From Pleurodeles waltl (Eukaryota; Chordata; Amphibia; Caudata; Salamandridae), in the NCBI RefSeq assembly GCF_031143425.1, contig NC_090450.1:222653442-222717441 (forward strand): 64,000 nucleotides of DNA, in the 5' to 3' direction. Shown here piece by piece: positions 24,859 through 34,382 of the stretch. Position 1 is the stretch's first letter. Every line of letters begins with the position of its first letter. A program made the position numbers and the translations under genes. The notes below the pieces were generated by a model. That model searched no databases. It had not been told where the DNA came from and saw nothing but the letters and a program-made list of their open reading frames with translations.

Positions 24859-25660
24859 ATGGGTAAGAGGAAGCAACTTAGTGTAAAAGATATTACTTCT
24901 CAGAACCACAGAACAGACTGAAACCTCTCAAGGATATTTTTCAAACACTAAGAGACACATTAGATCTTCCTTCTGCGGCAACTCCCTACGTGGTAGTTCT
25001 TGCAAATGTCCCTACCCTTTCAGTGGATAATAGGGAAACATGGTCAGCTTTGAGAAATAAATCCCTGAATTGGATAGGGACACGCATTAAACCTGGTATG
25101 ACAGAATCACTTTTTGAGGATATTAAAATGGTCAGAAGGGTAAAATGGGTGGGTAAAAATCACAAAATATTTGGAGGTGACTGCGTGGTGCTCTCGTTCA
25201 AAACTCCAAATTAGGTCGAAGACATTCTGAGAAACTTAAGTACGTGACAGATTCCTGATCATGGCATTTCACTCCTTCCTTTAGGTTTCTTTTATAAGTG
25301 TAATGTGGGCATGATCGACCTACCCTGAATTATGCTAAACAACCAAGCAGATTTGAGAGAAACTACACGGTCCCCACCAAGAATAGATTTCACACCCTTT
25401 CCTTAGAAGAAGTCGATTGACTGTCAATAGATCAAGGAGCAGGCACGATTAGGTGTATTTCTATGAGCTCTACACCTGATCTATTGAAGAGTGGTGATGG
25501 CCTGGCAGGGAGTACGGGAGTTGAAAAGATGGTTACAGGAAAATCACTAAGACAGAATGTTAGCGTTGAAACTTTAATAGGTGGAGTGCCTGCTCAAATG
25601 ACCTCTCTCATATCAACTTCCACATCTCACATAGAGAGTAATATCCCCCACCAACAATGA
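24859..25660 (+). pseudogene. LINE ORF1 remnant
   Basis: ATG at 24859 starts a basic peptide (MGKRKQLSVKDIT) that meets stops within about 25 codons. The longest open piece is 24990-25214, with a SWIGTRIKP-like and basic VRRVKWVGKN stretch suggestive of an RNA-binding protein. A further Ser/Thr-rich piece is at 25463-25660. Position ahead of the endonuclease is the main reason to call ORF1. I recognise no CCHC knuckle or RRM with confidence, so its exact domain type is open. Confidence 0.55.
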
Positions 25661-25699
25661 ATGCAACACAACATGCACTTCTGGGACAGGGCATAAACA

Positions 25700-26990
25700 C
25701 ATTGAGAGATTATATTTTATTTTGGAATGTTGCGGGCTTGCGCACTAAAATTGAGAATAAGGATTAGTTAGATTTTATCGGACCTTTCTCCTGTGTGTGC
25801 TTACAAGAGACTTGGTCAGTGGATCCTATCCACATAAACGGTTCAGGACATTTCACACCCCTGCAGTTCCTGGTTTACGGGGTGGGCAAAAGGTGGATTG
25901 TGTACTTTTATCTCCAACAAGTTTGATTTAATAAAGCACATTAGTTTAATTTCTAACACGTTTTATCAACTGATCAAATGCAAATTAAAAAATAAAGCAC
26001 AATTGGTGATTATTAACTTTTATTAATAATGCCCCCCAACCAAGATTTTTATCTATACTTAGGCTATTGCAGGATGACCTGAATCGTGTATGTTAGTCCT
26101 CACATGAAGAGACTTTTATTGTATGGGGGGGTGATTTTAACGTACACCTGTGTCCTCAAATTGATGTGAAATCCTGCTCCTCTGGCACAGGAGGAAATGA
26201 AGATTCACTTCATTTTATACATAATCATTATGGTAATTTGCTGAATGACGCATTATTTAAATTTGACCTCCTTTTATGTAATAGCCTAAATGACAGTAAA
26301 AACCAACTTTTAACGGAAGATGTGCTAATACAATAATTGATTTTATACTAGTGTCTAATAACTTTGTTTTTTGTATATCTGAGTATAGAATTCATGATAT
26401 CGCCTTTAGTGACCACTATCCTCAAAGCTTAAACCTTGTATTGCCTCAACTTCCAAAAAAACATAAGGGTCCAGCAGAGAACGTAGTGAACATTGGACTG
26501 GGTGCAAGAAATGGTTATACTATTCAGTGGTCACAGATTGAACCTATAGGCTTCATGACACAGCTGTTGAGTAAATTCACTAGTGAGTTTGAAATTTGTC
26601 TATCAGCTAACATCAGACCACAGGATTGTATTAAAGCATTCACTGCAATCACTACTGGAATTAAACAGTCTCTCACTGCAAGTTGGGGTAAATCTCGATC
26701 TCGGGGAGACAAAGGATGGTTTGATAGTGAATGTACACAAGCCCATAAGAGACTTAAACAACACTTACATAGCCAAAACCCCGATAAACATGGAACTACT
26801 CTCCTCAGGAAAGAGTATTACAAGGCCATAAAAAATAGGAAACAGACCATAAAAAACGAGGCCTGGCACTCTCTTCATGAAGCAAGTCTCCAGAGTGATA
26901 ATGTCAAATTCTGGAGGATTGTGTATTCCCCCCCTTCTGTATGATGGAACGTCACCAACTTTTGAATTAGCCATCACAGAAGAGGAGTGG
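25700..26990 (+). pseudogene. LINE ORF2, endonuclease and linker part
   Basis: The endonuclease begins near 25717 with LFWNVAGLRTKIEN, followed by VCLQETWS (catalytic Glu block). After several stops it reaches IAFSDHYPQ at about residues 17-25 of the 26351-26944 frame, which is the conserved SDH end of AP endonucleases. The same frame continues into the linker before the RT, with GWFDSEC and a basic helix (YYKAIKNRKQTIKNEAW). A frameshift at the C run near 26930 shifts coding to another frame up to the Gypsy insertion site at 26995. The gene resumes at 36644. Confidence 0.82.
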
Positions 26991-26995
26991 GTTAC
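26991..26995. repeat. target-site duplication of the Gypsy, left copy
   Basis: GTTAC is directly repeated at 36639-36643. A 5-bp TSD fits LTR-retrotransposon integration. Confidence 0.9.
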
Positions 26996-28016
26996 TGTTA
27001 GACCTGACAGCCTTAGGGTAGTCACCCCTAACTTTTTGCCTGCCTCCCTCCATTTTTTTGGACACTGTTTTTGCTGGTTTATAGACTCTGCGCACTTTAC
27101 CACTGCTAACCAGTGCTAAAGTGCATATGCTCTCTCCCTTAAAACATGGTAACCTGGAATCATACCTGATTGGACTATTAATTTACTTATAAGTCCCTAG
27201 TAAGGTGCACTTTATGTGCACAGGGCTGGTAAATTAAATGCTACTAGTGGGCCTGCAGCACTGGTTGTGCCACCCACCTAAGTAGCCCCTTTTTCCTTGT
27301 CTCAGGCCTTCCATTGCAAGGCCTGTGTGTGCAGTTTCACTGCCACCTCGACTTGGCATTTAAAAGTACTTGCCAAGCCTAGAACTCCCCTTTTTCTACA
27401 TATAAGTCACCCTTAAGGTGTGCCCTAGGTAACCCCTAGGGCAGGGTGCTGTGTAGGTAAAAGGCAGGACATGTACCTGTGTAGTTATATGTCCTGGTAG
27501 TGTAAAACTCCTAAATTCGTTTTCACACTACTGAGAGGCCTGCTCCCTTCATAGGCTAACATTAGGGCTGCCCTCATACACTGTTGAAGTGGCAGCTGCT
27601 GATCTGAAAGGAGCAGGGAGGTCATATTTAGTATGGCCAGAATGGTAATACAAAGTCCTACTGACTGGTGAAGTCGGATTTAATATTACTATTCTAGAAA
27701 TGCCGCTTTTAGAAAGTGAGCATTTCTTTGCACTTAAATCCTTCTGTGCCTTACAATCCACGTCTGGCTGGGCTTGGTTGACAGCTCCTTGTGCATTCAC
27801 TCAGACACACCCCAAACACAGGGTACTCAGCCTCACTTGCATACATCTGCATTTTGAATGGGTCTTCCTGGGCTGGGAGGGTGGAGGGTCTGCTCTCACA
27901 CAAAGGACTGCCACACCCCCTACTGGGACCCTGGCAGACAGGAGTAAACTGAAAGGGGACCTGGTGCACTTCTTAGCCACTCTTTGAAGTCTCCCCCACT
28001 TCAAGGCACATTTGGG

Positions 28017-28023
28017 TATAAAA
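28017..28023 (+). promoter_or_regulatory. TATA box of the Gypsy 5' LTR
   Basis: TATAAAA is followed by a GC-richer stretch. The same site is kept in the 3' LTR at 35402-35408. It is the likely element promoter, which would place U3 at about 1.0 kb. Confidence 0.65.
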
Positions 28024-28382
28024 CAGGGCGTCTGCCCTACCTCATCAGACACTTGCTGGAGAAGAAACCTGAACCAGAAACTACATCCTGCCAAGAAGAA
28101 CTGCCTGGCTGCTCAAATGACTCACCTGTCTGCTTTCTACAAAGGACTGCTGTCTTGCTGTTGCCCTGCTGCCTTGCTGAACTCTTGTCTGGCTGTGAAA
28201 GTGCTCTCCAAGGGCTTGGATAGAGCTTGCCTCCTGTTCCTTGAAGTCTCAGGACCAAAAAGACTTCTTCCTTTCACTTGGACGCTCCGTGCGCCGAAAA
28301 TTTCGACGCACAGCTTGTTTCGCGGCGAGAAAAACGCCGCACACCGACGCTGATCGACGCGACGCCCTCGGGACGATCGAGA

Positions 28383-28640
28383 CTTCGACGCACAACCTCG
28401 CAAGGACAAAGCCGCCCGACTTTCCAGGAGAAATCGACGCGACGCCTACCGTGAGTGCGAAACTTTGACGCACGGCCTCGCAAGGACAACGCCGCCCGAC
28501 TTCCAAGGAGAAATCGACGCAACGCCTGCCGTGAGACCAAACTTTCGACGCACGGCCTCGCAAGGACAACGCCGCCCGACTTCCAAGGAGAAATCGACGC
28601 GACGCCTACCGTGAGATCGAAACTTCGACGCGCAGCCCCG
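28383..28640 (+). repeat. CpG-rich 80-bp tandem repeat in the LTR
   Basis: Three full copies and a partial one recur with a period of exactly 80 bp; GCCTCG or its ACCTCG variant ends at 28400, 28480 and 28560. Each unit holds several GACGC words and CTCGCAAGGACAA. It lies after the TATA box, so probably in R/U5. The 3' LTR has the same array at about 35765-36022. Confidence 0.85.
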
Positions 28641-29414
28641 CAGAACGACGCGCAGCCGGAAAACAAGCAGGAGAATCCACGCACAGACCCGGGACATCTG
28701 GTAATCCCCGCGATCCACAAAAAGAGACTGTCTGTGCGCCGGAAAACGACGCCCGACTTCCCCGCGTGGAAAAGAACGACGCAAGTCTGTGTGTGCTGAG
28801 AAGAAATCGACGCACACACCCCTTTTTCCACGCATCTCTTCACCTATGGCCCTCTGAGGAGATTTTCCACCAGAAACCAGGTACTTTGTGCTTGAAAGAC
28901 ACTTTATTACATTCTAAAGACTTAAGACACTTTATATCACTTTCCTGTGATAGTTCTACAATTTTCCATTGCATCTTTATTCTTTTTGACCTACAATTAT
29001 CCTGATAAATATTATATATTTTTCTAAACACTGTGTGGTGTATTTTTGTGGTGCTATATAGTGGTATTGTATGATTTATTGCACAAATACTTTACACATT
29101 GCCTTCTAAGTTAAGCCTGACTGCTCGTGCCAAGCTACCAGAGGGTGGGCACAGGATAATCTTGGATAGTGTGTGACTTACCCTGACTAGAGTGAGGGCT
29201 TTTGCTTGGACAGAGGGTAACCTGACTGCCAACCAAAAACCCCATTTCTAACATTGGTGATCAGCGGTGAGGATAGGACTTGTATTTGTGCAGTGACATA
29301 CAGTAGCTAAGTATTTCACTACCTACCCACAGTTGAAGGTCAACTTGGTTTTTATCTCTTTTTGAAAATCCGTTTTTTTCCTGACAATTTTCAAAAACTA
29401 AATCCTCACTCAAC

Positions 29415-30053
29415 ATGTCTCTGACTGGGTCTCAGACAGGGGACTTTGACCTAGTCCAGTTGGATACATACACGGTCAAACAACTAAGAGGATTCTGCAG
29501 GGCATTAAGGGTACCCACCCAAGGGGCCTCCAGAAAGGAGGACTTTCAAGTGGCGCTGAGGGCCTGGGCTGAAGCCCATTTAGAGGATGATGAGGAAGAG
29601 GAGCCAGAAAATGGCCCTTCAGAAGGATTTTCACTATCTATGGATGGTGTTACCACTGCAATTGTGCACCCTTCCAGACCAGGGAGCAGTGTCTCCATGC
29701 AAAGCCTGACCGCAGAGGAAAGGAGAGAGGAAAGGGAGTTCCAATTGCAAATGGCAAAACTGAAAATTGAGGCACAACAGGAGGAGAGGAGGGCAGAAAG
29801 AGAAGCCAAACAAGCTGAGGCTGAAAGAGCAGCCAAACAGATTGAAGCTGAAAGAATAGCCAAACAGATTCAAGCAGAAGCTGAAAGGGCAGCCAAACAA
29901 GCAGAAGCTGAAAGAGCAGCCAAACAAGTGGAAGCTGAAAGAGCTTTGGCTGAAAATAAACTATTGTTGGCTCATGAACTGAGTCTCAAGGAGCTGGAGA
30001 TCAAGGCAAGACAGTCTGAATCCAGCAATAATGGTGGCAGCATACAGACATGA
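29415..30053 (+). pseudogene. Gypsy Gag N-terminal part with long coiled coil
   Basis: The 212-codon frame starts MSLTGSQTGDFDL shortly after the 5' LTR. Residues 10-60 form a short helical domain (VKQLRGFCRALRVPT), followed by an acidic segment (EDDEEEEPE at about 56-65). Residues 98-205 are a nearly continuous coiled coil rich in Ala, Glu, Lys and Arg, with repeated AERAAKQ units. Gag assembles the virus-like particle in the cytoplasm. The frame ends at TGA 30051-30053, and coding continues in the same frame at once, so the stop is either a nonsense mutation or a leaky one. The capsid and zinc-knuckle parts follow. Confidence 0.85.
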
Positions 30054-31199
30054 CCTGCTGGAGAAAAGAAGGTTCGTATACCCAAAAATGTGGTGCCCAG
30101 TTTTGTGGTGGGAGATGACATAGATAAATGGTTAGCTGCTTATGAAGTTGCACTAAGGGCTCATGAGGTTCCTGAAGGGCAATGGGGGGTAGCTATGTGG
30201 GGTTATGTGCCGCCATTGGGGAGGGACACACTTCTCACATTGGATCCACCGGATCAAAACACATACCCACTCCAGAAAGCCACTTTACTTGCCAAGTTTG
30301 GGCTGACCCCTGAGGGATACCGTCAGAGGTTCAGGGACAGCACCAAACAAACCACACAAACATGGGTAGATTTCTTTGATTTCTCTAGTAAGGCACTGAA
30401 TGGATGGGTGCGGGGCAACAAAGTAGCAGATTATAAAGGTTTATATGACTTGATCCTGAGAGAGCATATGCTTAATGTTACTTATACCGATTTGCGCCAG
30501 CACCTAGTGGATAGTAAGCTGACTGATCCCAGGAAGCTTGCTGAGGAGGCGGACCTCTGGGTTAGCACCAGAGTGTCCAAAAAGGTACCTGGGGGGGACT
30601 CCCACAAAGGTGGTCAGGGTTCCCAACAGAAGAAAGAGGGGGGAGATAAACTTACAGATAAGGAACTCTCTAAAGGCCCCCAAAAGAATTCCCAGGGAGG
30701 GGGTGGCAACCCTTCCTTTTCCAAATTTGGGAAAAAGCCAGGGACATTTGACAGGTCAGGAAAATCTAGCCCCAAATGCATGGAGTGTTACCAATATGGT
30801 CACTACAAAGGCGATCCACAGTGCCCCAAGAGGGCACCGTCCACTACCGGACAGGCACCTGGGTTGACTAGTGTAGCACTCGGGGGGGAGATGGACCCAA
30901 CTAGCTTTGGGGAGCAGGTAGAGATTTCCCTAGTGTCCCTGGGAGAAGGAGAAATGGTGCCCAAGGCCCACATGCCCAGAAATACTTCCAAGTACCGGCA
31001 GTGGGTCACCATTGATGGGCAGAGGGTGGAGGCTCTGCGTGACACAGGAGCCAGTATGACTACTATCAAGAGTCAGCTGGTGTCAGCAGAGCAGATAGTA
31101 CCTAATACATTCCACCAGGTCAGAGTCGCTGACAATCGCGAGAGTCACCTACCGGTGGCTCTGGTTCCCTTTGAGTGGGGGGGGTCTCTGGTACTCTGA
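30054..31199 (+). pseudogene. Gypsy Gag capsid, zinc knuckle and protease start
   Basis: This continues the Gag frame. Counting from 30090, residues 1-70 look like the capsid N-terminal domain. Residues 78-155 (YRQRFRDSTKQ... through LAEEADLW) resemble the SCAN-like capsid C-terminal domain, which is known to be related to Gmr1-like Gag. A single CCHC-type knuckle, CMECYQYGHYKGDPQC, is at about 229-244. The aspartic protease follows with the catalytic DTGAS at about 317-321. The frame ends at 31199 after a run of eight G (31177-31184). The end of protease (CLLGNDL) continues in another frame to about 31290, so a frameshift lies at the G run. Confidence 0.88.
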
Positions 31200-31607
31200 A
31201 AGTAGCTGTGAGTCCTGCCATGCCTGTAGATTGTCTGTTAGGCAATGACCTTGAGCACACTGCTTGGAAAGAAGTGGAGCTCAGGTCTCACCTGTAGATG
31301 TTAGGGTTACCTGAGTGGGTCTGCATGACCACACGGTCCATGGCTGACCGAGAGGGAAGTCAAGTGCATCTGGAGCCTGGAACGATGGCCCTGAGAGCTG
31401 CCAGGAGGAGGGACCAGGGGTGCGGGAAACCGGCCCCCGCTGTTCCCACAGTGGCTGACGGGGCTCCTGAGGAGGAGGCTTCCGAGCCAACTGGGGAAGA
31501 CATCTGCCCTAGGTGACTTACCTGAGCTTGCTGGCTGGCAAGTTGAGGGTGGACCCACCAGGGAGGAATTCTGCAAGGCGCAGAAAGAATGTCCCACTCT
31601 AGAAGGG
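31200..31607 (+). pseudogene. Gypsy protease end and linker to integrase
   Basis: The protease C-terminal strand (DCLLGNDLEHTAW) is encoded at about 31230-31275 in a frame shifted from 31199. An acidic, Pro/Ala-rich linker follows (31298-31516, EEEASEPTGED), then a segment leading into the integrase that is again in another frame. The stretch therefore holds at least two frame changes plus a stop after the protease. In a working element this would be one continuous Pol reading frame. Confidence 0.7.
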
Positions 31608-32750
31608 TTGAGGAAACAAGCCTCAAACCAGGCAGCCGGCGACGCCTCTGGCGATCACCACCTATATTGGGAGAATGATCTCCTCTACAGTGAGCCTAAG
31701 GTTCCGGGCTTTGGGGCAGCACGTATGCTGGTGGTCCCCCAATGTTACCGAACCTTCCTACTGGGTCTGGCTCACGACATTCCCCTGGCAGGACATTTGG
31801 GGCAGGGCAAGACCTTTAACAGGCTTGTCACCCACTTTTATTGGCCCAAAATGAGGACACACTCAGACAAGTTCTGCAGATCCTGTCCTACCTGCCAGGC
31901 CAGTGGTAAAGCAGGAAAAAGGGTTAAAACCCCCCTGATTCCACTTCCTGTCGTTGGCACCCCCTTTGAAAGGGTGGGCATCGACATTGTTGGCCCCTTG
32001 GACCCCAAAACTGCCTTAGGCAACAGGTTCATCCTGGTTTTGGTGGACCATGCCACCCGTTACCCAGAGGCAATCCCTCTAAGGACAGTAACTGCACCGG
32101 TGGTGGCCAGAACCCTGATGGGGATATTTACCCGTGTGGGATTCCCCAAGGAAATAGTGTCTGACAGAGGCACTAACTTCATGTCTGCATACATGAAGTC
32201 TCTGTGGGATGCGTGTGCTGTAACTTACAAGTTCACCACACCCTATCACCCCCAGACGAACGGTCTTGTGGAGAGATTCAACAAGACCCTGAAAGGCATG
32301 ATTGGTGGCCTCCCTGAGGCCATGAGGCGTAAATGGGACGTCCTCTTACCATGCCTTCTCTTTGCTTACAGAGAGGTCCCCCAGAGAGGGGTAGGGTTCA
32401 GTCCCTTTGAACTTCTCTATGGGTACCCTGTCAGGGGACCCTTAAGCATTGTCCAGGAGGGATTGGAGAAAGCTCCAAAGACACCCCCTCAGGATGTGGT
32501 CAGCTATATGTTGGCCCTCTGCAACCAGATGACCCGCTTCTGGAAAGAAGCCCAAGATAACCTTGAGGCCAGTCAAGAGGTGATGAAACAATGGTATGAC
32601 CAGAAGGCCACCCTGGTAGAGTTTCAACCTGGAGACAAAGTGTGGGTAATGGAGCCAGTAGAGCCCCGAGCTCTCCAGGACCTCTGGCCCATTCGAAATA
32701 AAGGAGCGGAAAGGGGAGGCTACTTACCTAGTGGACCTCAAAACCCCTAG
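31608..32750 (+). pseudogene. Gypsy integrase, placed before RT
   Basis: Integrase joins the cDNA ends to host DNA. The zinc-binding HHCC domain is visible (HDIPLAGH..., then CRSCPTC) at about residues 56-97. The catalytic core has D in GIDIVGPL (about 125), D in SDRGTNF (about 185) and E in NGLVERFNKTLKG (about 223), the D-D-35-E pattern. The C-terminal part ends with the GPY/F-like region, partly lost: after QPGDKVWVMEPVEP the frame shifts near 32700 and coding passes to the RT frame that starts by 32731. Its place upstream of RT is the diagnostic Gmr1 feature. The domain is otherwise intact. Confidence 0.92.
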
Positions 32751-34353
32751 GAATCCCTTAAGGGTGCTCCATGTGAACCGACTAAAAGCTCATTTTGAGA
32801 GGTCGGAGATCAACATGCTTCTGGTCACAGATGAAGGAACGGAAGAGGAGAGTGAACCTCTCCCTGACCTCCTCTCTGCCCAAGAAGGTGATGGGTCAGT
32901 AAGCGGGGTCATTCTGTCTGACTCCCTGACTCTAAATCAGAAAGGAGACTGTTATGAGCTGTTGGAGCAGTTCTCCCCCCTGTTCTCCCTTACTCCTGGG
33001 CTGACCCACCTCTGTGTTCATGATATTGACACCGGTGACAGTCTCCCTGTGAAAAACAAAATGTACAGGTTGTCGGATAAGGTGAAGGCCAGCATCAAGG
33101 AGGAGGTCTCCAAGATGTTGACTTTAGGGGTCATTGAGAAATCCAGTAGTCCCTGGGCCAGCCCAGTGGTATTGGTCCCTAAGGCTACTGCCCCAGGTGC
33201 GAAGCCAGAACTCCGGTTCTGTGTGGACTACCGGGGTCTCAACTCAGTCACACGGACTGATGCTCACCCCATCCCCCGAGCTGATGAGCTCGTGGACAGG
33301 CTAGGCGCTGCCAAGTTCCTGAGTACGTTTGATCTTACTTCAGGGTACTGGCAGATCGGCCTAACTGAGGGGGCCAAGGAAAGATCCGCATTTTCAACCC
33401 CGGATGGCCATTACCAGTTCCGGGTGATGCCGTTTGGGTTGAAAAATGCCCCCGCTACCTTCCAACGGTTGGTTAACGGGGTCCTAGCTGGCAAGGATGC
33501 CTTCTGTGCAGCCTACCTGGATGACATAGCTGTCTACAGTTCCAGCTGGGAGGAACACCTGCTTCACCTCAAGGAGGTGCTTCAGGCCCTGCAACAGGCA
33601 GGCCTGACCATCAAGGCCAGTAAGTGCCAGATTGGGCAGGGTTCCGTGGTGTACTTAGGACACCTAGTGGGTGGTGGCAAGGTGCAGCCACTCCAGGCCA
33701 AGATTGAAACTATCAAGGCCTGGCAACCACCCCGAACACAGACGGAGGTGAGAGCCTTTCTAGGCCTTACAGGATACTACCGCCGATTTGTCAAGGGCTA
33801 TGGTACCATTGTAACACCCTTGACAGAACTCACTTCCAAGAAGCAACCTAAGTTGGTGAATTGGACAGAGGCTTGTCAGAAAGCCTTTGACGCCCTGAAG
33901 GAAGCCATGTGCACGGCCCCCGTACTCATGGCCCCTGACTACTCCCAGGAATTTATCGTGCAGACAGACGCTTCAGAGCATGGCATAGGGGCAGTCCTAG
34001 CACAGCTGAATGAGGAGGGCAGAGATCAACCGGTAGTCTTTATTAGCAGAAGGCTATTACCACGGGAACAGAGGTGGAGTGCTATTGAACGAGAAGCTTT
34101 TGCTGTGGTCTGGGCACTGAAGAAGCTAAGACCCTACCTGTTTGGGACTCACTTCCTGGTTCAGACAGACCACAGGCCCCTCAGATGGCTCATGCAGATG
34201 AGGGGTGAGAATCCAAAACTCTTGAGGTGGTCCATTTCCCTACAGGGGATGGACTTTACGGTGGAACATCGCCCAGGGGTTGACCACGCCAATGCTGATG
34301 GTCTCTCCAGGTACTTCCGCCTTAGCGATGAGAGCTCCCAGGAGGTCGGGTAG
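32731..34353 (+). pseudogene. Gypsy reverse transcriptase and RNase H
   Basis: This 540-codon open frame copies the element RNA into DNA and removes the RNA. The first 100 residues complete the integrase C-terminus (LRVLHVNRLKAHF) and linker. RT motifs follow: VIEKSSSPWASPVVLVPK near 132, FCVDYRGLN near 165, TFDLTSGYWQI near 197, PFGLKNAPATFQR near 234, and the catalytic YLDDIAVYSS at about 261-270. The RT thumb and connection lead to RNase H with QTDASEHGIGAVL (catalytic Asp) at about 411, an ERE block near 451 and TDHRPL near 478. The domain pair is uninterrupted. It lies 29 bp before the 3' LTR, with a G-rich polypurine-like tract at 34371-34377. Confidence 0.93.
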
Positions 34354-34382
34354 CTCTCCCCACTTTCAGCTGGGGGGACACA

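Larger units (their letters stand above)
26996..29253 (+). repeat. Gypsy 5' LTR
   Basis: It opens TGTTAGACCTGACAGCC and closes TTTCTAACA. TATAAAA is at 28017-28023, roughly 1.0 kb in, and a CpG-rich 80-bp tandem repeat lies downstream of it at 28383-28640. Directly after the LTR, TTGGTGATCAGCGGTGAGG contains a TGG-initial primer-binding-site candidate; the tRNA is not assigned. Confidence 0.95.

Noticed and set aside
27801..28843. Overlapping open frames of up to 189 codons in both LTRs of the Gypsy (also 35634-36228)
   Set aside because: They lie over the CpG-rich 80-bp tandem repeat, whose composition removes stops on several frames at once. They lack domains and occur on both strands.
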